64,000 nt of DNA, taken from positions 1,116,001 to 1,180,000 of the forward strand of contig NZ_JALLPL010000001.1 of the NCBI RefSeq assembly GCF_023276355.1, given 5' to 3'. This document shows positions 34,617 to 42,328 of the stretch, in pieces (positions within the stretch are counted from its first letter, which is position 1; each line of letters starts with the position of its first letter). The position numbers and the translations under genes were made by a program. This stretch comes from Haloplanus sp. XH21 (GTDB taxonomy: Archaea; Halobacteriota; Halobacteria; Halobacteriales; Haloferacaceae). The notes beneath the pieces were generated by a model. That model saw nothing but the letters and a program-made list of their open reading frames with translations, did not search any database and was not told the origin of the DNA.

Positions 34617-35564
34617 CTACTCCACAACAGTCTCCACTTTCTCCAACAACCCCGGCGTCACCAACGCATACAGATACCCTAGCCCCACGGCCCCCGTAAA
34701 CACGAATATCGCCAGAATCTGCAACACCGCCGCCAGCGACGGCTTCGTCATAACACCTTTCGCCCGGCGCGGCACCCGGTCCAGAAACAGGAAGCGGAGA
34801 TAATCCGTCTCGTCGCCGTCCTCGTCGGGATACAGCAGGTCCATCACGCGCTTCGAGTATCCTTGCCAGAACGAGCGCGCGACGAGCCAGTCGAACTCGC
34901 CGCGGTAGTCGAACAGCTTGTGCTCCACCACCGCGTCGTCGGTGTAGATGACGCCTTGCCCGGTCAGGTCCTTGATTCGGATGCAGACGGGCGCCTCGTG
35001 GGCCTGGATGTGCTTGTCCCCGCGGCGCCCCGTATGCGTGTCGTAGCCGCCGGCCTCCAGAAACACGTCGCGTTTGAACGAGATGTTCGACCCGTAGGTG
35101 TTCCGCACTTCCTCGCCGTCCTCGGCGAACCCGGGTTCGACACAGCCGACGAGCCAGTAGAACTCCTCCGGGAAGAAATCGGGGCGGTCGGTCTGCCAGT
35201 CCGGTCGCACGTCGCCGCCGACGGCGACGGCGTCGGTGTCCTCGTACACCGCGACCAGATTTGCCACCCAGTCTTCGTGGGCAACGGCGTCGTCGTCGAG
35301 CATCGCCACCACGTCCCCGGAGGCGAGTTCCGCGCCCTTCGTGCGCGAGTAGGAGATGCCACGGTTCTCCTCGTTGTTGTGACAGACGACGCACTCGCGG
35401 TCACAGAAATCGTCCTGCACGCGCTCGTAGACGGCGCCGTTGCCGTCGACGACGAGGACGACCTCGACGGGGTCGTACGTCTGGGCGAGGACGCTTTCGA
35501 CGGCTTCGGTGAACGCGTCGTACCGTTCCATCGCGTACGTACAGACGACGACCGACACCTGCAT
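34617..35564 (-). CDS. aglG: AglG-type membrane-bound glycosyltransferase
   Basis: 315 residues. The GT2 domain starts VSVVVCTYAMERYDAFTEAV, with EVVLVVDGNG, AMLDDDAVAHEDWV (metal site) and GSNISFKRDVFLEAGGYD. A C-terminal membrane helix near 275-300 anchors it. In Haloferax volcanii AglG adds the second sugar, glucuronic acid, to dolichol-linked glucose, and lies beside aglB as here. Gene order and the single C-terminal helix support the name. Divergent promoters separate it from aglB. Confidence 0.82.
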   Translation of the reverse strand: MQVSVVVCTYAMERYDAFTEAVESVLAQTYDPVEVVLVVDGNGAVYERVQDDFCDRECVVCHNNEENRGISYSRTKGAELASGDVVAMLDDDAVAHEDWVANLVAVYEDTDAVAVGGDVRPDWQTDRPDFFPEEFYWLVGCVEPGFAEDGEEVRNTYGSNISFKRDVFLEAGGYDTHTGRRGDKHIQAHEAPVCIRIKDLTGQGVIYTDDAVVEHKLFDYRGEFDWLVARSFWQGYSKRVMDLLYPDEDGDETDYLRFLFLDRVPRRAKGVMTKPSLAAVLQILAIFVFTGAVGLGYLYALVTPGLLEKVETVVE

Positions 35565-35588
35565 GGGCCCGACGTACCGCCGAGTCGC

Positions 35589-35594
35589 GAATAA
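35589..35594 (-). promoter_or_regulatory. TATA-like box of aglG
   Basis: TTATTC on the minus strand, 25-30 bases before the aglG ATG at 35564, in the 125-base gap shared with aglB. Confidence 0.5.
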
Positions 35595-35658
35595 GCCTTC
35601 GGTTGTGACGGGACGTATCGGCGCTGATAGCGGTTGTGGCCGTCGGTAGATAACAAGG

Positions 35659-35664
35659 TTTATG
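35659..35664 (+). promoter_or_regulatory. TATA-like box of aglB
   Basis: TTTATG 26-31 bases before the aglB ATG at 35690. It probably also drives the DUF368 gene six bases beyond aglB. Confidence 0.55.
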
Positions 35665-35689
35665 CCGATAATTCAAGTCCGTTTGGCCA

Positions 35690-38600
35690 ATGAGCGACGA
35701 TCAGAGACAGGGGTCCTCGTCGGTCGCAGACCTCTTTTTCAACTGGTATCACGTCCCCGCGCTCGTCCTCGTCGTTGCGACGATGCTCGCTATCCGCCTG
35801 CAGGCGTATAGCAACTTCATCCGCGACGGGACAGTGTACTTCTCGGGGAATGACGCCTGGTATCACCTCCGTCAGGTCGAGTATACGGTGCGGCATTGGC
35901 CCTTCACGATGTCGTACGACCCGTGGACGAACTTCCCGTACGGCACGAACGCGGGGCAGTTCGGCACGCTGTACGACCAGCTGGTCGCCACCGCGGCGCT
36001 GGTCGTCGGCCTCGGCAGCCCGTCACAGGAACTCGTCGCGAAGACGCTGCTGGTCGCCCCGGCCGTGTTCGGCGCACTGATCGCCGTGCCGGTGTACGCC
36101 ATTGGCAAGCGGTTCGCCGGGCGCGCGGCCGGCCTCTTCGGGGCCATCGTCCTCCTGCTCCTCCCGGGGCAGTTCCTCCAGCGCGGCCTCGTCGGCTTCG
36201 CCGACCACAACATCGCCGAACCGCTCTTCCAGACCATCGCCGTGCTCGCGCTGATGATTGCCATCGCGGTCGCCGTCCGCGAGAAACCGATTTGGGAACT
36301 CGTCGTCGACCGCGATATGGACGCCCTCCGACAGCCACTCATCTGGAGCGCGCTCGCGGGCGTCGCGGTCGCCCTCTACATGTGGGTGTGGCCGCCGGGT
36401 GTCCTGCTCGTCGGCGTCTTTGGCGTCTACCTGGTCTACCAGCTTACGAGCGACTACGTTACTGGTGGCTCGCCTGAACCCATCGCGTTCGTCGGCGTCG
36501 TCTCGATGGTCGTGGCCGCGGTGCTGATGCTCGTGCAGTTCGACACGGTGTCGTTCGGCGCCACCGACTTCTCCCTCCTCCAGCCCGTCGTCGCGCTCGG
36601 CGTCGGCGTCGGCGCGGCCTTCCTCGCCGGGCTTGCACGCCTCTTCGACGACCGCGCGATCGATCGTACCTACTACCCGCCGGCGGTCGTCGGCCTCATC
36701 GCCCTCTCCCTCGGCCTCATCGCGGTCGCGCTCCCGTCACTGTTCGGGACGATCCAGTCCAACGCCCTCAGCTTCATCGGCTTCAGTGCCGGCGCCGGTC
36801 TTCGAACCATCTCCGAGGCGCAGCCGTATCTCTCACCCGACATCCTCCAGCAGAACCGCATGACTGCGACCGGGCGCATCATGGCCGACTACGGCTTCAC
36901 GCTCTTCACGGGCGTTGCGGCCGTCATCTGGCTGGTCGCGAAACCGCTGCTCCGTGACTGGGAGACCGAACGCGTCGGCTACGTGTTCGGCTCGCTCGCG
37001 ATCCTGGGACTGCTCTTCCTCGTTCCCGGCCCGTTCCAGGCTGTCGCCGACGCGATCGGTGTGGTCTCCGAACTCGTCGGCGTCGCGATCGTCGCGGCCA
37101 TCCTCTTTGGCGCCGTCATCCAGACCAACTACGACAGCGAGAAACTCCTCTTCGTCGTCTGGGCGGCGTTCATGACCTCTGCTGCGTTCACGCAGGTCCG
37201 GTTCCACTACTACCTGGCACCGATCGTCGCCATCGCGAACGCCTACCTCCTCGGGGAGATCCTGACGTATCTCGACTTGCGCGTCCCCTCCTTCGACGCG
37301 CTGCGCGACCTGCAGGGATACCAGGTGCTCGCGGTGCTCGCGGCCGCGATGCTGATCATCACGCCCGTGCTCCTCGTGCCGATAAACGTTCGCAACACGG
37401 GTAACGCCGACTTCGACCAGAGTAGCACCGCCTGGGAGACAGCACAGGGGACTGGCCCTGGTGCGGTGACGGAGTGGAACGACTCGCTCAACTGGATGGA
37501 GTCGAACACGCCCGCCCCTGGCACCTTCGGCGGTGCGAGTGAGGAAATGGAGTACTACGGCTCCTACGACCAACCGTCGGGGGGCGACTACGACTATCCG
37601 GCCGGCGCCTACGGCGTCCAATCCTGGTGGGACTACGGCCACTGGATCACCGTCCGCGGTGAGCGCATCCCGAACGCCAACCCGTTCCAGCAGGGGGCGA
37701 CCGACGCCGCGAACTTCCTGCTCGCGCCCAACGAGTCGGCCGCACAGAGCGCCCTCGGCGAGCGCGACACGGAGGCGGCGGGCACCCGGTACGTGATGGT
37801 CGACTGGCAGATGGTCAACCCGTCGTCGAAGTTCGGCGCTCCGGTCGTCTTCTACGACGCGTCGAACGTCTCCGCGTCGGACTTCTACAACCGCGTGTAC
37901 GCCAGCGACCTGCGCGGGAGCTTCCCCGTCCGCACCCAGCGCTACTACGAGAGCCAGATGGTGCGGCTGTACGCCTACCACGGGAGTTCGGCACAGCCCC
38001 AGCCGATCGTCGTCGACTGGGAACAACGGCGCGTCGAGACCCAGAGCGGCGAGACGATCACCGTCCGAGCGGGGCCGCAGGACCAACGAACGGTGCTCCG
38101 ACAGTTCGACAACATGTCCGCGGCGGAAGCCTACGTCGAAAACGACAGCACGTCACAGATCGGTGGCGTCGGCCACTATCCCAGCGAGCGTGTGCCAGCG
38201 CTCGAACACTACCGGCTGGTGCAGGTGAGCGAGTCGAACGCGTCCAGTTCCTCGCAGTACTCGCTCTCGGCCCGCCGCGCCTTCGCCATGACGGGCCTCC
38301 CGCCGTCGTCGCAGACGCTCTACGAGCCCTCGTGGGTGAAGTCCTTCGAGAAGGTGCCCGGCGCGACCATCACGAGCGACGGACTGCCGCCGAACACGTC
38401 GGTCCGCGCGTCGGTCCCGATGCGCGTTCCGGCGACCAACGAGACGTTCACGTACACCCAGCAGACGCGGACGAACGAGGACGGGGAGCTGACGATGACG
38501 CTTCCCTACTCGACGACGGGCTACGACGAGTACGGGCCGTCGAACGGCTACACGAACGTGAGCGTCCGGGCGACGGGCCCGTACACGCTCGAGTCGGCGC

Positions 38601-38896
38601 TCGCGAACGACAACGGCTCGCTCGTGCAGTATCGCTCCCAGGTGAACGTGAGCGAAGGTCGGGTCAACGGCGACATCGAGGGCACGCGGGAGGTGACACT
38701 GGAGCAACGCAACCCGCTCCAGAACCTGTCGCTCGGCGGCGGTAACGAGTCCGAATCGATCGACCCCGACGCGTCGATCACGGAGACGACCGCTGATTCC
38801 GCCGATGACACGTCGAGCACGCCCGACGGTGTGTCAGGAAGTACCGACACGCGGACGGCGTTCGACGCTCCCCGCGTCGCCGTCGCTCGGAACTAA
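35690..38896 (+). CDS. aglB: oligosaccharyltransferase AglB
   Basis: 1068 residues. About 13 membrane helices fill the first 570 residues, and a globular C-terminal domain faces outside. The catalytic acidic motif is GNDAWYHLRQV (residues 53-63), and the sequon-binding motif WWDYG is at 646-650 in GVQSWWDYGHWITVRGERIPNANPF. AglB moves the finished glycan from dolichol phosphate to Asn in N-X-S/T of exported proteins. Its length and layout are those of haloarchaeal AglB. It is the centre of the island and probably co-transcribed with the next gene. Confidence 0.97.
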   Translation: MSDDQRQGSSSVADLFFNWYHVPALVLVVATMLAIRLQAYSNFIRDGTVYFSGNDAWYHLRQVEYTVRHWPFTMSYDPWTNFPYGTNAGQFGTLYDQLVATAALVVGLGSPSQELVAKTLLVAPAVFGALIAVPVYAIGKRFAGRAAGLFGAIVLLLLPGQFLQRGLVGFADHNIAEPLFQTIAVLALMIAIAVAVREKPIWELVVDRDMDALRQPLIWSALAGVAVALYMWVWPPGVLLVGVFGVYLVYQLTSDYVTGGSPEPIAFVGVVSMVVAAVLMLVQFDTVSFGATDFSLLQPVVALGVGVGAAFLAGLARLFDDRAIDRTYYPPAVVGLIALSLGLIAVALPSLFGTIQSNALSFIGFSAGAGLRTISEAQPYLSPDILQQNRMTATGRIMADYGFTLFTGVAAVIWLVAKPLLRDWETERVGYVFGSLAILGLLFLVPGPFQAVADAIGVVSELVGVAIVAAILFGAVIQTNYDSEKLLFVVWAAFMTSAAFTQVRFHYYLAPIVAIANAYLLGEILTYLDLRVPSFDALRDLQGYQVLAVLAAAMLIITPVLLVPINVRNTGNADFDQSSTAWETAQGTGPGAVTEWNDSLNWMESNTPAPGTFGGASEEMEYYGSYDQPSGGDYDYPAGAYGVQSWWDYGHWITVRGERIPNANPFQQGATDAANFLLAPNESAAQSALGERDTEAAGTRYVMVDWQMVNPSSKFGAPVVFYDASNVSASDFYNRVYASDLRGSFPVRTQRYYESQMVRLYAYHGSSAQPQPIVVDWEQRRVETQSGETITVRAGPQDQRTVLRQFDNMSAAEAYVENDSTSQIGGVGHYPSERVPALEHYRLVQVSESNASSSSQYSLSARRAFAMTGLPPSSQTLYEPSWVKSFEKVPGATITSDGLPPNTSVRASVPMRVPATNETFTYTQQTRTNEDGELTMTLPYSTTGYDEYGPSNGYTNVSVRATGPYTLESALANDNGSLVQYRSQVNVSEGRVNGDIEGTREVTLEQRNPLQNLSLGGGNESESIDPDASITETTADSADDTSSTPDGVSGSTDTRTAFDAPRVAVARN

Positions 38897-38902
38897 CGCC
38901 GC

Positions 38903-39850
38903 ATGGAACGGCGCCTTCGCTCCCTGCTCGTCGTCGCTCTCAAGGGACTCTGTATGGGCGCCGCCGACGCCGTCCCCGGCGTCTCCGGCGGCACCATCGC
39001 GCTCATCACGGGGATCTACGAGCGCCTGATCGCAGCCATCACTGCGGTCTCGCCGGCGCGGATCGGCCGCGTTCTCGCTGCACCGCTGCCGGGCCGGCGC
39101 GCCGACGCGCGGGCGGCGTTTCTCGAGATCGACGGCTGGTTTCTGCTCGCGCTCGGTACCGGCATCCTCACCGCCGTCCTCGTCGTGACGCGGCTCCTCC
39201 ACGTCGCGCTCGCGGACTCCCCGGTCGTCACCTTCGGCTTTTTCTTCGGCCTGATCGCCGCCTCGGCCGTCGCGCTCGCGGACCAGGCGTCGCTCGATAC
39301 GCCCGGGCGGATCGGCGCCGGCATCGGCGGGTTCTGTCTCGCTTTCTTCGCGTCGAGTCGCGCCGGCGCAGCCCTCCCGTCGTCGCCGCTGGTCACCGTC
39401 TTCGTCGGCGCAATCGCCATCAGCGCGATGGTGTTGCCCGGCATCTCGGGGTCGCTCATCCTGGTCATCCTCGGTCAGTACGAGTTCCTCGTCGAACGGC
39501 TGACGGCCTTTGTCGACGCCCTCCTCGGTCTGTTCGTGGGCGGGACGGTCGACGCCGTCGTCGACCCCGCGACGACCGTCGTCGCCTTCGGCGTCGGGGG
39601 CGTGGTCGGCCTCCTCAGCGTCGCCCACGCCGTCCGCTGGGCGCTCGCCCACTACCACCGGGCGACGCTCACCTTTCTCGTCAGCCTGGTCGTCGGCGGC
39701 CTGCGCGCCCCCGTCGTCGAGGCCGGCGAGGGACTGACCGCCGGGTGGTCGACCGATCCGCTCCTCGCGTTCGCGGGGGCGGCAGCCGTCGGCGCCGTCG
39801 TCGTCCTCGCGCTCGAACGGTACACCGAGGGCATCGCGGAGCCGGTCTGA
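38903..39850 (+). CDS. DUF368 (PopT-like) polyprenyl-phosphate transporter candidate
   Basis: 315 residues with about nine hydrophobic segments. The DUF368 signature appears as GAADAVPGVSGGTIALITGIYE (residues about 19-40), with a related segment MVLPGISGSLILVILGQYE about 150 residues later, indicating two internal repeats. Bacterial DUF368 proteins were shown to return undecaprenyl phosphate to the inner leaflet. The ATG is six bases after the aglB stop, so it is almost certainly in the aglB transcript. By inference it recycles the dolichol phosphate that AglB releases outside. Confidence 0.82.
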   Translation: MERRLRSLLVVALKGLCMGAADAVPGVSGGTIALITGIYERLIAAITAVSPARIGRVLAAPLPGRRADARAAFLEIDGWFLLALGTGILTAVLVVTRLLHVALADSPVVTFGFFFGLIAASAVALADQASLDTPGRIGAGIGGFCLAFFASSRAGAALPSSPLVTVFVGAIAISAMVLPGISGSLILVILGQYEFLVERLTAFVDALLGLFVGGTVDAVVDPATTVVAFGVGGVVGLLSVAHAVRWALAHYHRATLTFLVSLVVGGLRAPVVEAGEGLTAGWSTDPLLAFAGAAAVGAVVVLALERYTEGIAEPV

Positions 39851-39855
39851 CCGTC

Positions 39856-39934
39856 ATACTGTCGGCTGTAAGTCGTTCAACGATTTCGCCACCCGGGGTG
39901 GTGAATATCTTGATCCAGTTACAGCCGGCAGTAT
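39856..39934. repeat. first large imperfect palindrome after the DUF368 gene
   Basis: The arms ATACTGTCGGCTGTAA (39856-39871) and TTACAGCCGGCAGTAT (39919-39934) are inverted copies with one mismatch. An inner pair, TTCGCCACCC and GGGTGGTGAA, continues the pairing with one mismatch. The transcript could fold into a long hairpin. It starts five bases after the DUF368 stop codon. It may end the aglB transcript or be an inserted miniature element. Confidence 0.8.
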
Positions 39935-39936
39935 TA

Positions 39937-40016
39937 TACGGTTTATTGTAAGTCAGTACCGGTGGTTCGCTGGATCGCCTCCGCGAACCACCGGTAAATA
40001 GTTACAATAATCCGTA
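39937..40016. repeat. second large palindrome, abutting the methyltransferase stop codon
   Basis: The outer arms TACGGTTTATTGTAA (39937-39951) and TTACAATAATCCGTA (40002-40016) pair with one mismatch. The inner arms TACCGGTGGTTCGC (39957-39970) and GCGAACCACCGGTA (39983-39996) are a perfect inverted copy around a 12-base loop. It lies two bases from the first palindrome and ends exactly at the stop codon of the gene to the right. A left-arm-like copy recurs at the end of the window, so this is a dispersed repeat. Confidence 0.85.
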
Positions 40017-40580
40017 TCAGCCGTCGAGACGCGCCACCGTCACGAACGTCTCCGGCCGGGTCTCGGCGCGGTCGATGGCGAACCCCGCCGCTCGCTGGAG
40101 GCCCACGGCGTCGTCGAGGCCGTACGTCTCCCCGCGCGGTGGACCGGCCTCGCCCGCACCCTCACGGTCCCAGTCGACGATGGCGAGTCGCCCGCCGGGC
40201 CGGAGCACGCGGGCCACCTCCTGCAGGGCGTCGGCGTTCCCGAACTCGTGGAAGGTGAACGTCGAGACGGCGGCGTCGAGTTCGCCCGTCGCGAAGGGGA
40301 GGTCGGCGGCGTCGGCCGCGACGAGCTCGACGTTCTCGGGGACGCCTTTCTCGCGGTAGTGGTCGTGCATCACGGTCTGGACGTCGACGGCGAACACCGT
40401 TCCGGCGTGGGGGGCGAGATCGTCGGTGTAAAACCCGGTGCCACTGCCGAGGTCGGCGAGCACCGCGTCCGACTGCGGTGCGACGAGGGCGTGGAGTTCC
40501 TCGCGCGAGCAGTGGCGATACCGGGCGGCTGCATCCTCGAGTTTCGCCGCCTGATCGCTGTCGAACGTGTGAAAGCCCAT
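40017..40580 (-). CDS. class I SAM-dependent methyltransferase
   Basis: 187 residues starting at ATG 40580 (MGFHTFDSDQAAKLEDAAARY). VLADLGSGTGFYTDDLAPHAG is motif I, VFAVDVQTVMHDHY the motif II end, ELVAADAADLPF motif III, and RVLRPGGRLAIVDWDREGAG the post-I strand. The pattern is that of the UbiE/Methyltransf_11 type. The target molecule is unknown, and there is no sign that it belongs to the glycan pathway. A longer upstream frame is rejected because it runs over the small HEWD-motif gene on the other strand. Confidence 0.8.
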   Translation of the reverse strand: MGFHTFDSDQAAKLEDAAARYRHCSREELHALVAPQSDAVLADLGSGTGFYTDDLAPHAGTVFAVDVQTVMHDHYREKGVPENVELVAADAADLPFATGELDAAVSTFTFHEFGNADALQEVARVLRPGGRLAIVDWDREGAGEAGPPRGETYGLDDAVGLQRAAGFAIDRAETRPETFVTVARLDG

Positions 40581-40659
40581 ACCACTGGCTGTCGCCGCGG
40601 CACGAAAAAGACCGGCTGTATGAGATAGGGTTAAATCCCCACCGTGTGCTATCCTCACC

Positions 40660-40872
40660 ATGACCATGGACATACGCATCCGAAAACCGACCGTCCGGGA
40701 GTGTGAGAAATGTGGCCGTCGCGAACGCTGGAACGACGCGACGGGCACCTGGCGTCTCGACACCGACGACGAGGGCGACCGCATCGCCGGCGACGTGTAC
40801 TGCATCCACGAGTGGGACATCAACGGCACGTTCGTCCCCATCGAAACCGACGACGCCGACGCCGAAGCGTAA
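40660..40872 (+). CDS. HEWD-motif small haloarchaeal protein
   Basis: 70 residues. A CxxC pair (CEKCGRRERW, residues about 15-24) suggests a half zinc ribbon, and the later CIHEWDINGTF carries the conserved His-Glu-Trp-Asp motif that gives the family its name. The protein is acidic, as usual for haloarchaea, and has no membrane segment. Function unknown. An alternative ATG lies two codons downstream. It ends six bases before cutA on the same strand, so both may be co-transcribed. Confidence 0.72.
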   Translation: MTMDIRIRKPTVRECEKCGRRERWNDATGTWRLDTDDEGDRIAGDVYCIHEWDINGTFVPIETDDADAEA

Positions 40873-40878
40873 CTGTAG

Positions 40879-41211
40879 ATGCCCGACGACCCGTCACCGC
40901 CCGTCACGGTCTACGTCACCGTCCCGCGCGAGGACGCGTCCCATCTGGCGCGACGGCTCGTCGACGAGCGACTGGCGGCCTGTGTCAACGTCGTGGACTG
41001 CCAGTCCGTCTATCGATGGGACGGCGACGTGACGGCCGACGACGAAGCGATTCTGCTCGCGAAAACCACCGACGGACGGTACGACGAGATGGTCGACCGC
41101 GTCGGCGAGTGGCATCCCTACGATGTGCCCTGTATCGAACGGCTCCCCGTCGACGGCGCCCACGAGCCCTTTTCGGCGTGGTGTAGCGAGGCGGTCGAGC
41201 GTGATGGATGA
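40879..41211 (+). CDS. cutA: divalent-cation tolerance protein CutA
   Basis: 110 residues, normal length. VTVYVTVPREDASHLARRLVDERLAACVNVV is the CutA signature, followed by SVYRWDGDVTADDEAILLAKT and the closing WCSEAV. CutA forms a ferredoxin-like trimer and binds copper in bacteria; its role in archaea is unclear. The gene overlaps the next one by ATGA, so a small membrane protein is translated in coupling with it. Confidence 0.92.
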   Translation: MPDDPSPPVTVYVTVPREDASHLARRLVDERLAACVNVVDCQSVYRWDGDVTADDEAILLAKTTDGRYDEMVDRVGEWHPYDVPCIERLPVDGAHEPFSAWCSEAVERDG

Positions 41212-41438
41212 TTCCCTGGCGACGCCTCGGTCTGTACGCCGGCGGGACGATATCGCTGGGCGGTCTCGCGTTCGCAGCCGCTTTTATCGGCCGACGCACC
41301 GCCGATCCGATCGCCGCCCAGTTCATCACCCCGTTCACGATCTGGACGAAACTCGGCGGGATCGCCGCCGGACTGCTCGTTCTCCTCTTCGGATTGGCGA
41401 TTATCGGCCTGGCAGGGCGGCTGACGGACGGGGAGTGA
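41208..41438 (+). CDS. small two-helix membrane protein
   Basis: 76 residues with two hydrophobic stretches (GLYAGGTISLGGLAFAAAF and LGGIAAGLLVLLFGLAIIGLAG) flanked by basic residues. Starts within the cutA stop (ATGA). No family is recognised. The tail overlaps the end of a converging 55-residue frame on the other strand. Confidence 0.6.
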   Translation: MIPWRRLGLYAGGTISLGGLAFAAAFIGRRTADPIAAQFITPFTIWTKLGGIAAGLLVLLFGLAIIGLAGRLTDGE

Positions 41439-41568
41439 GTCCGCAGTCCGCGGACTGTGGAAGGTCGTCGCCGACGACGCGCAGGAATCCGGCGATGACG
41501 ACGCCGAGGACGGGGAACAGAACGCCCACATAGCGACTCGTCTCGAGACGATGGCGGACGGGGATCAT
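41401..41568 (-). CDS. putative 55-residue membrane peptide coupled to the phosphatase gene
   Basis: The frame MIPVRHRLETSRYVGVLFPV leads into LGVVIAGFLRVVGDDLP, one clear membrane helix. Its ATG shares bases with the TGA of the HAD phosphatase (ATGA), the usual sign of translational coupling in this genome. The end overlaps the tail of the converging small gene by 38 bases. I do not recognise the family. The coupling is the best evidence that it is real. Confidence 0.45.
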   Translation of the reverse strand: MIPVRHRLETSRYVGVLFPVLGVVIAGFLRVVGDDLPQSADCGLTPRPSAALPGR

Positions 41569-42239
41569 CGGTCGCGACACGCCGCCAGGGCTTCGAGCGT
41601 TCCGTCTAGGTGGGCGCCCTCGGTCACGTGGTCGGCGGCGTCGCGCGCCCGGTCGTCGGCGTTCGCCACTGCGTAGGATTCGCCCACCACCTCGAACGTC
41701 GAGACGTCGTTCTCGCTGTCGCCGACGGCGACGAAGTCCGCGGGTTCGAGGGCGAGCGTCTCGGCGACCGACCGGACGCCGTCGCCTTTCGCCACGCCCG
41801 GGAGTTTGAGGTGGTAGGCGTAGCCCGTATCCACCAGTTCGACGCCGAACTCCTCGGCGACAGCCCGGAGCAGCGCTTCGTCGGCGTCGTACCGAACGGC
41901 GACTTCCGTCTCCCGCCAGCGGTTGACGGTGTCGGCCCGGCCCCAGCCCATCTGCCCGCCGCGCTCGACGAACGCCCGCGCCGCGTCCGCCGCACGACTC
42001 GCGTCGTCGACGGTCACCCGCACCTCGTCGTCGGCACAGACGATGCCGCCGTGTTCCGCGACGACCCGTTCGGAGATGTCCATGAAATGACAGAGTGCGA
42101 CGGGGTAGGGGAACGCCTTCCCCGTCGCGAGGACGATCGGGGCCTCCCATTCGCGGAGCGCGTCGAACGCCCGGGGATCGATCCCGCCGTCGGCCCGCGT
42201 CAGCGTCCCGTCGATGTCGAGTACGAGCGGCGGCGCCAT
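41565..42239 (-). CDS. HAD-family phosphoglycolate phosphatase
   Basis: 224 residues from ATG 42239. LVLDIDGTLTRADGGID holds the nucleophile Asp and acid/base Asp of the HAD core, IVLATGKAFPYPVALC the motif II Thr, GVAKGDGVRSVAETL the motif III Lys and FVAVGDSENDVSTFEV motif IV. The C2-type cap and overall length fit the archaeal phosphoglycolate phosphatase group. It removes phosphate from 2-phosphoglycolate or a similar small substrate. A longer start nine codons upstream is less likely. Confidence 0.82.
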   Translation of the reverse strand: MAPPLVLDIDGTLTRADGGIDPRAFDALREWEAPIVLATGKAFPYPVALCHFMDISERVVAEHGGIVCADDEVRVTVDDASRAADAARAFVERGGQMGWGRADTVNRWRETEVAVRYDADEALLRAVAEEFGVELVDTGYAYHLKLPGVAKGDGVRSVAETLALEPADFVAVGDSENDVSTFEVVGESYAVANADDRARDAADHVTEGAHLDGTLEALAACRDR

Positions 42240-42328
42240 ACGCCATCCCAGCGGGGCAATCGCCATAAACGGCGCGTCATGCGCCGGCCATCGACGCCGT
42301 CAAGGCGGCACGCGCTGACCCACCGACC

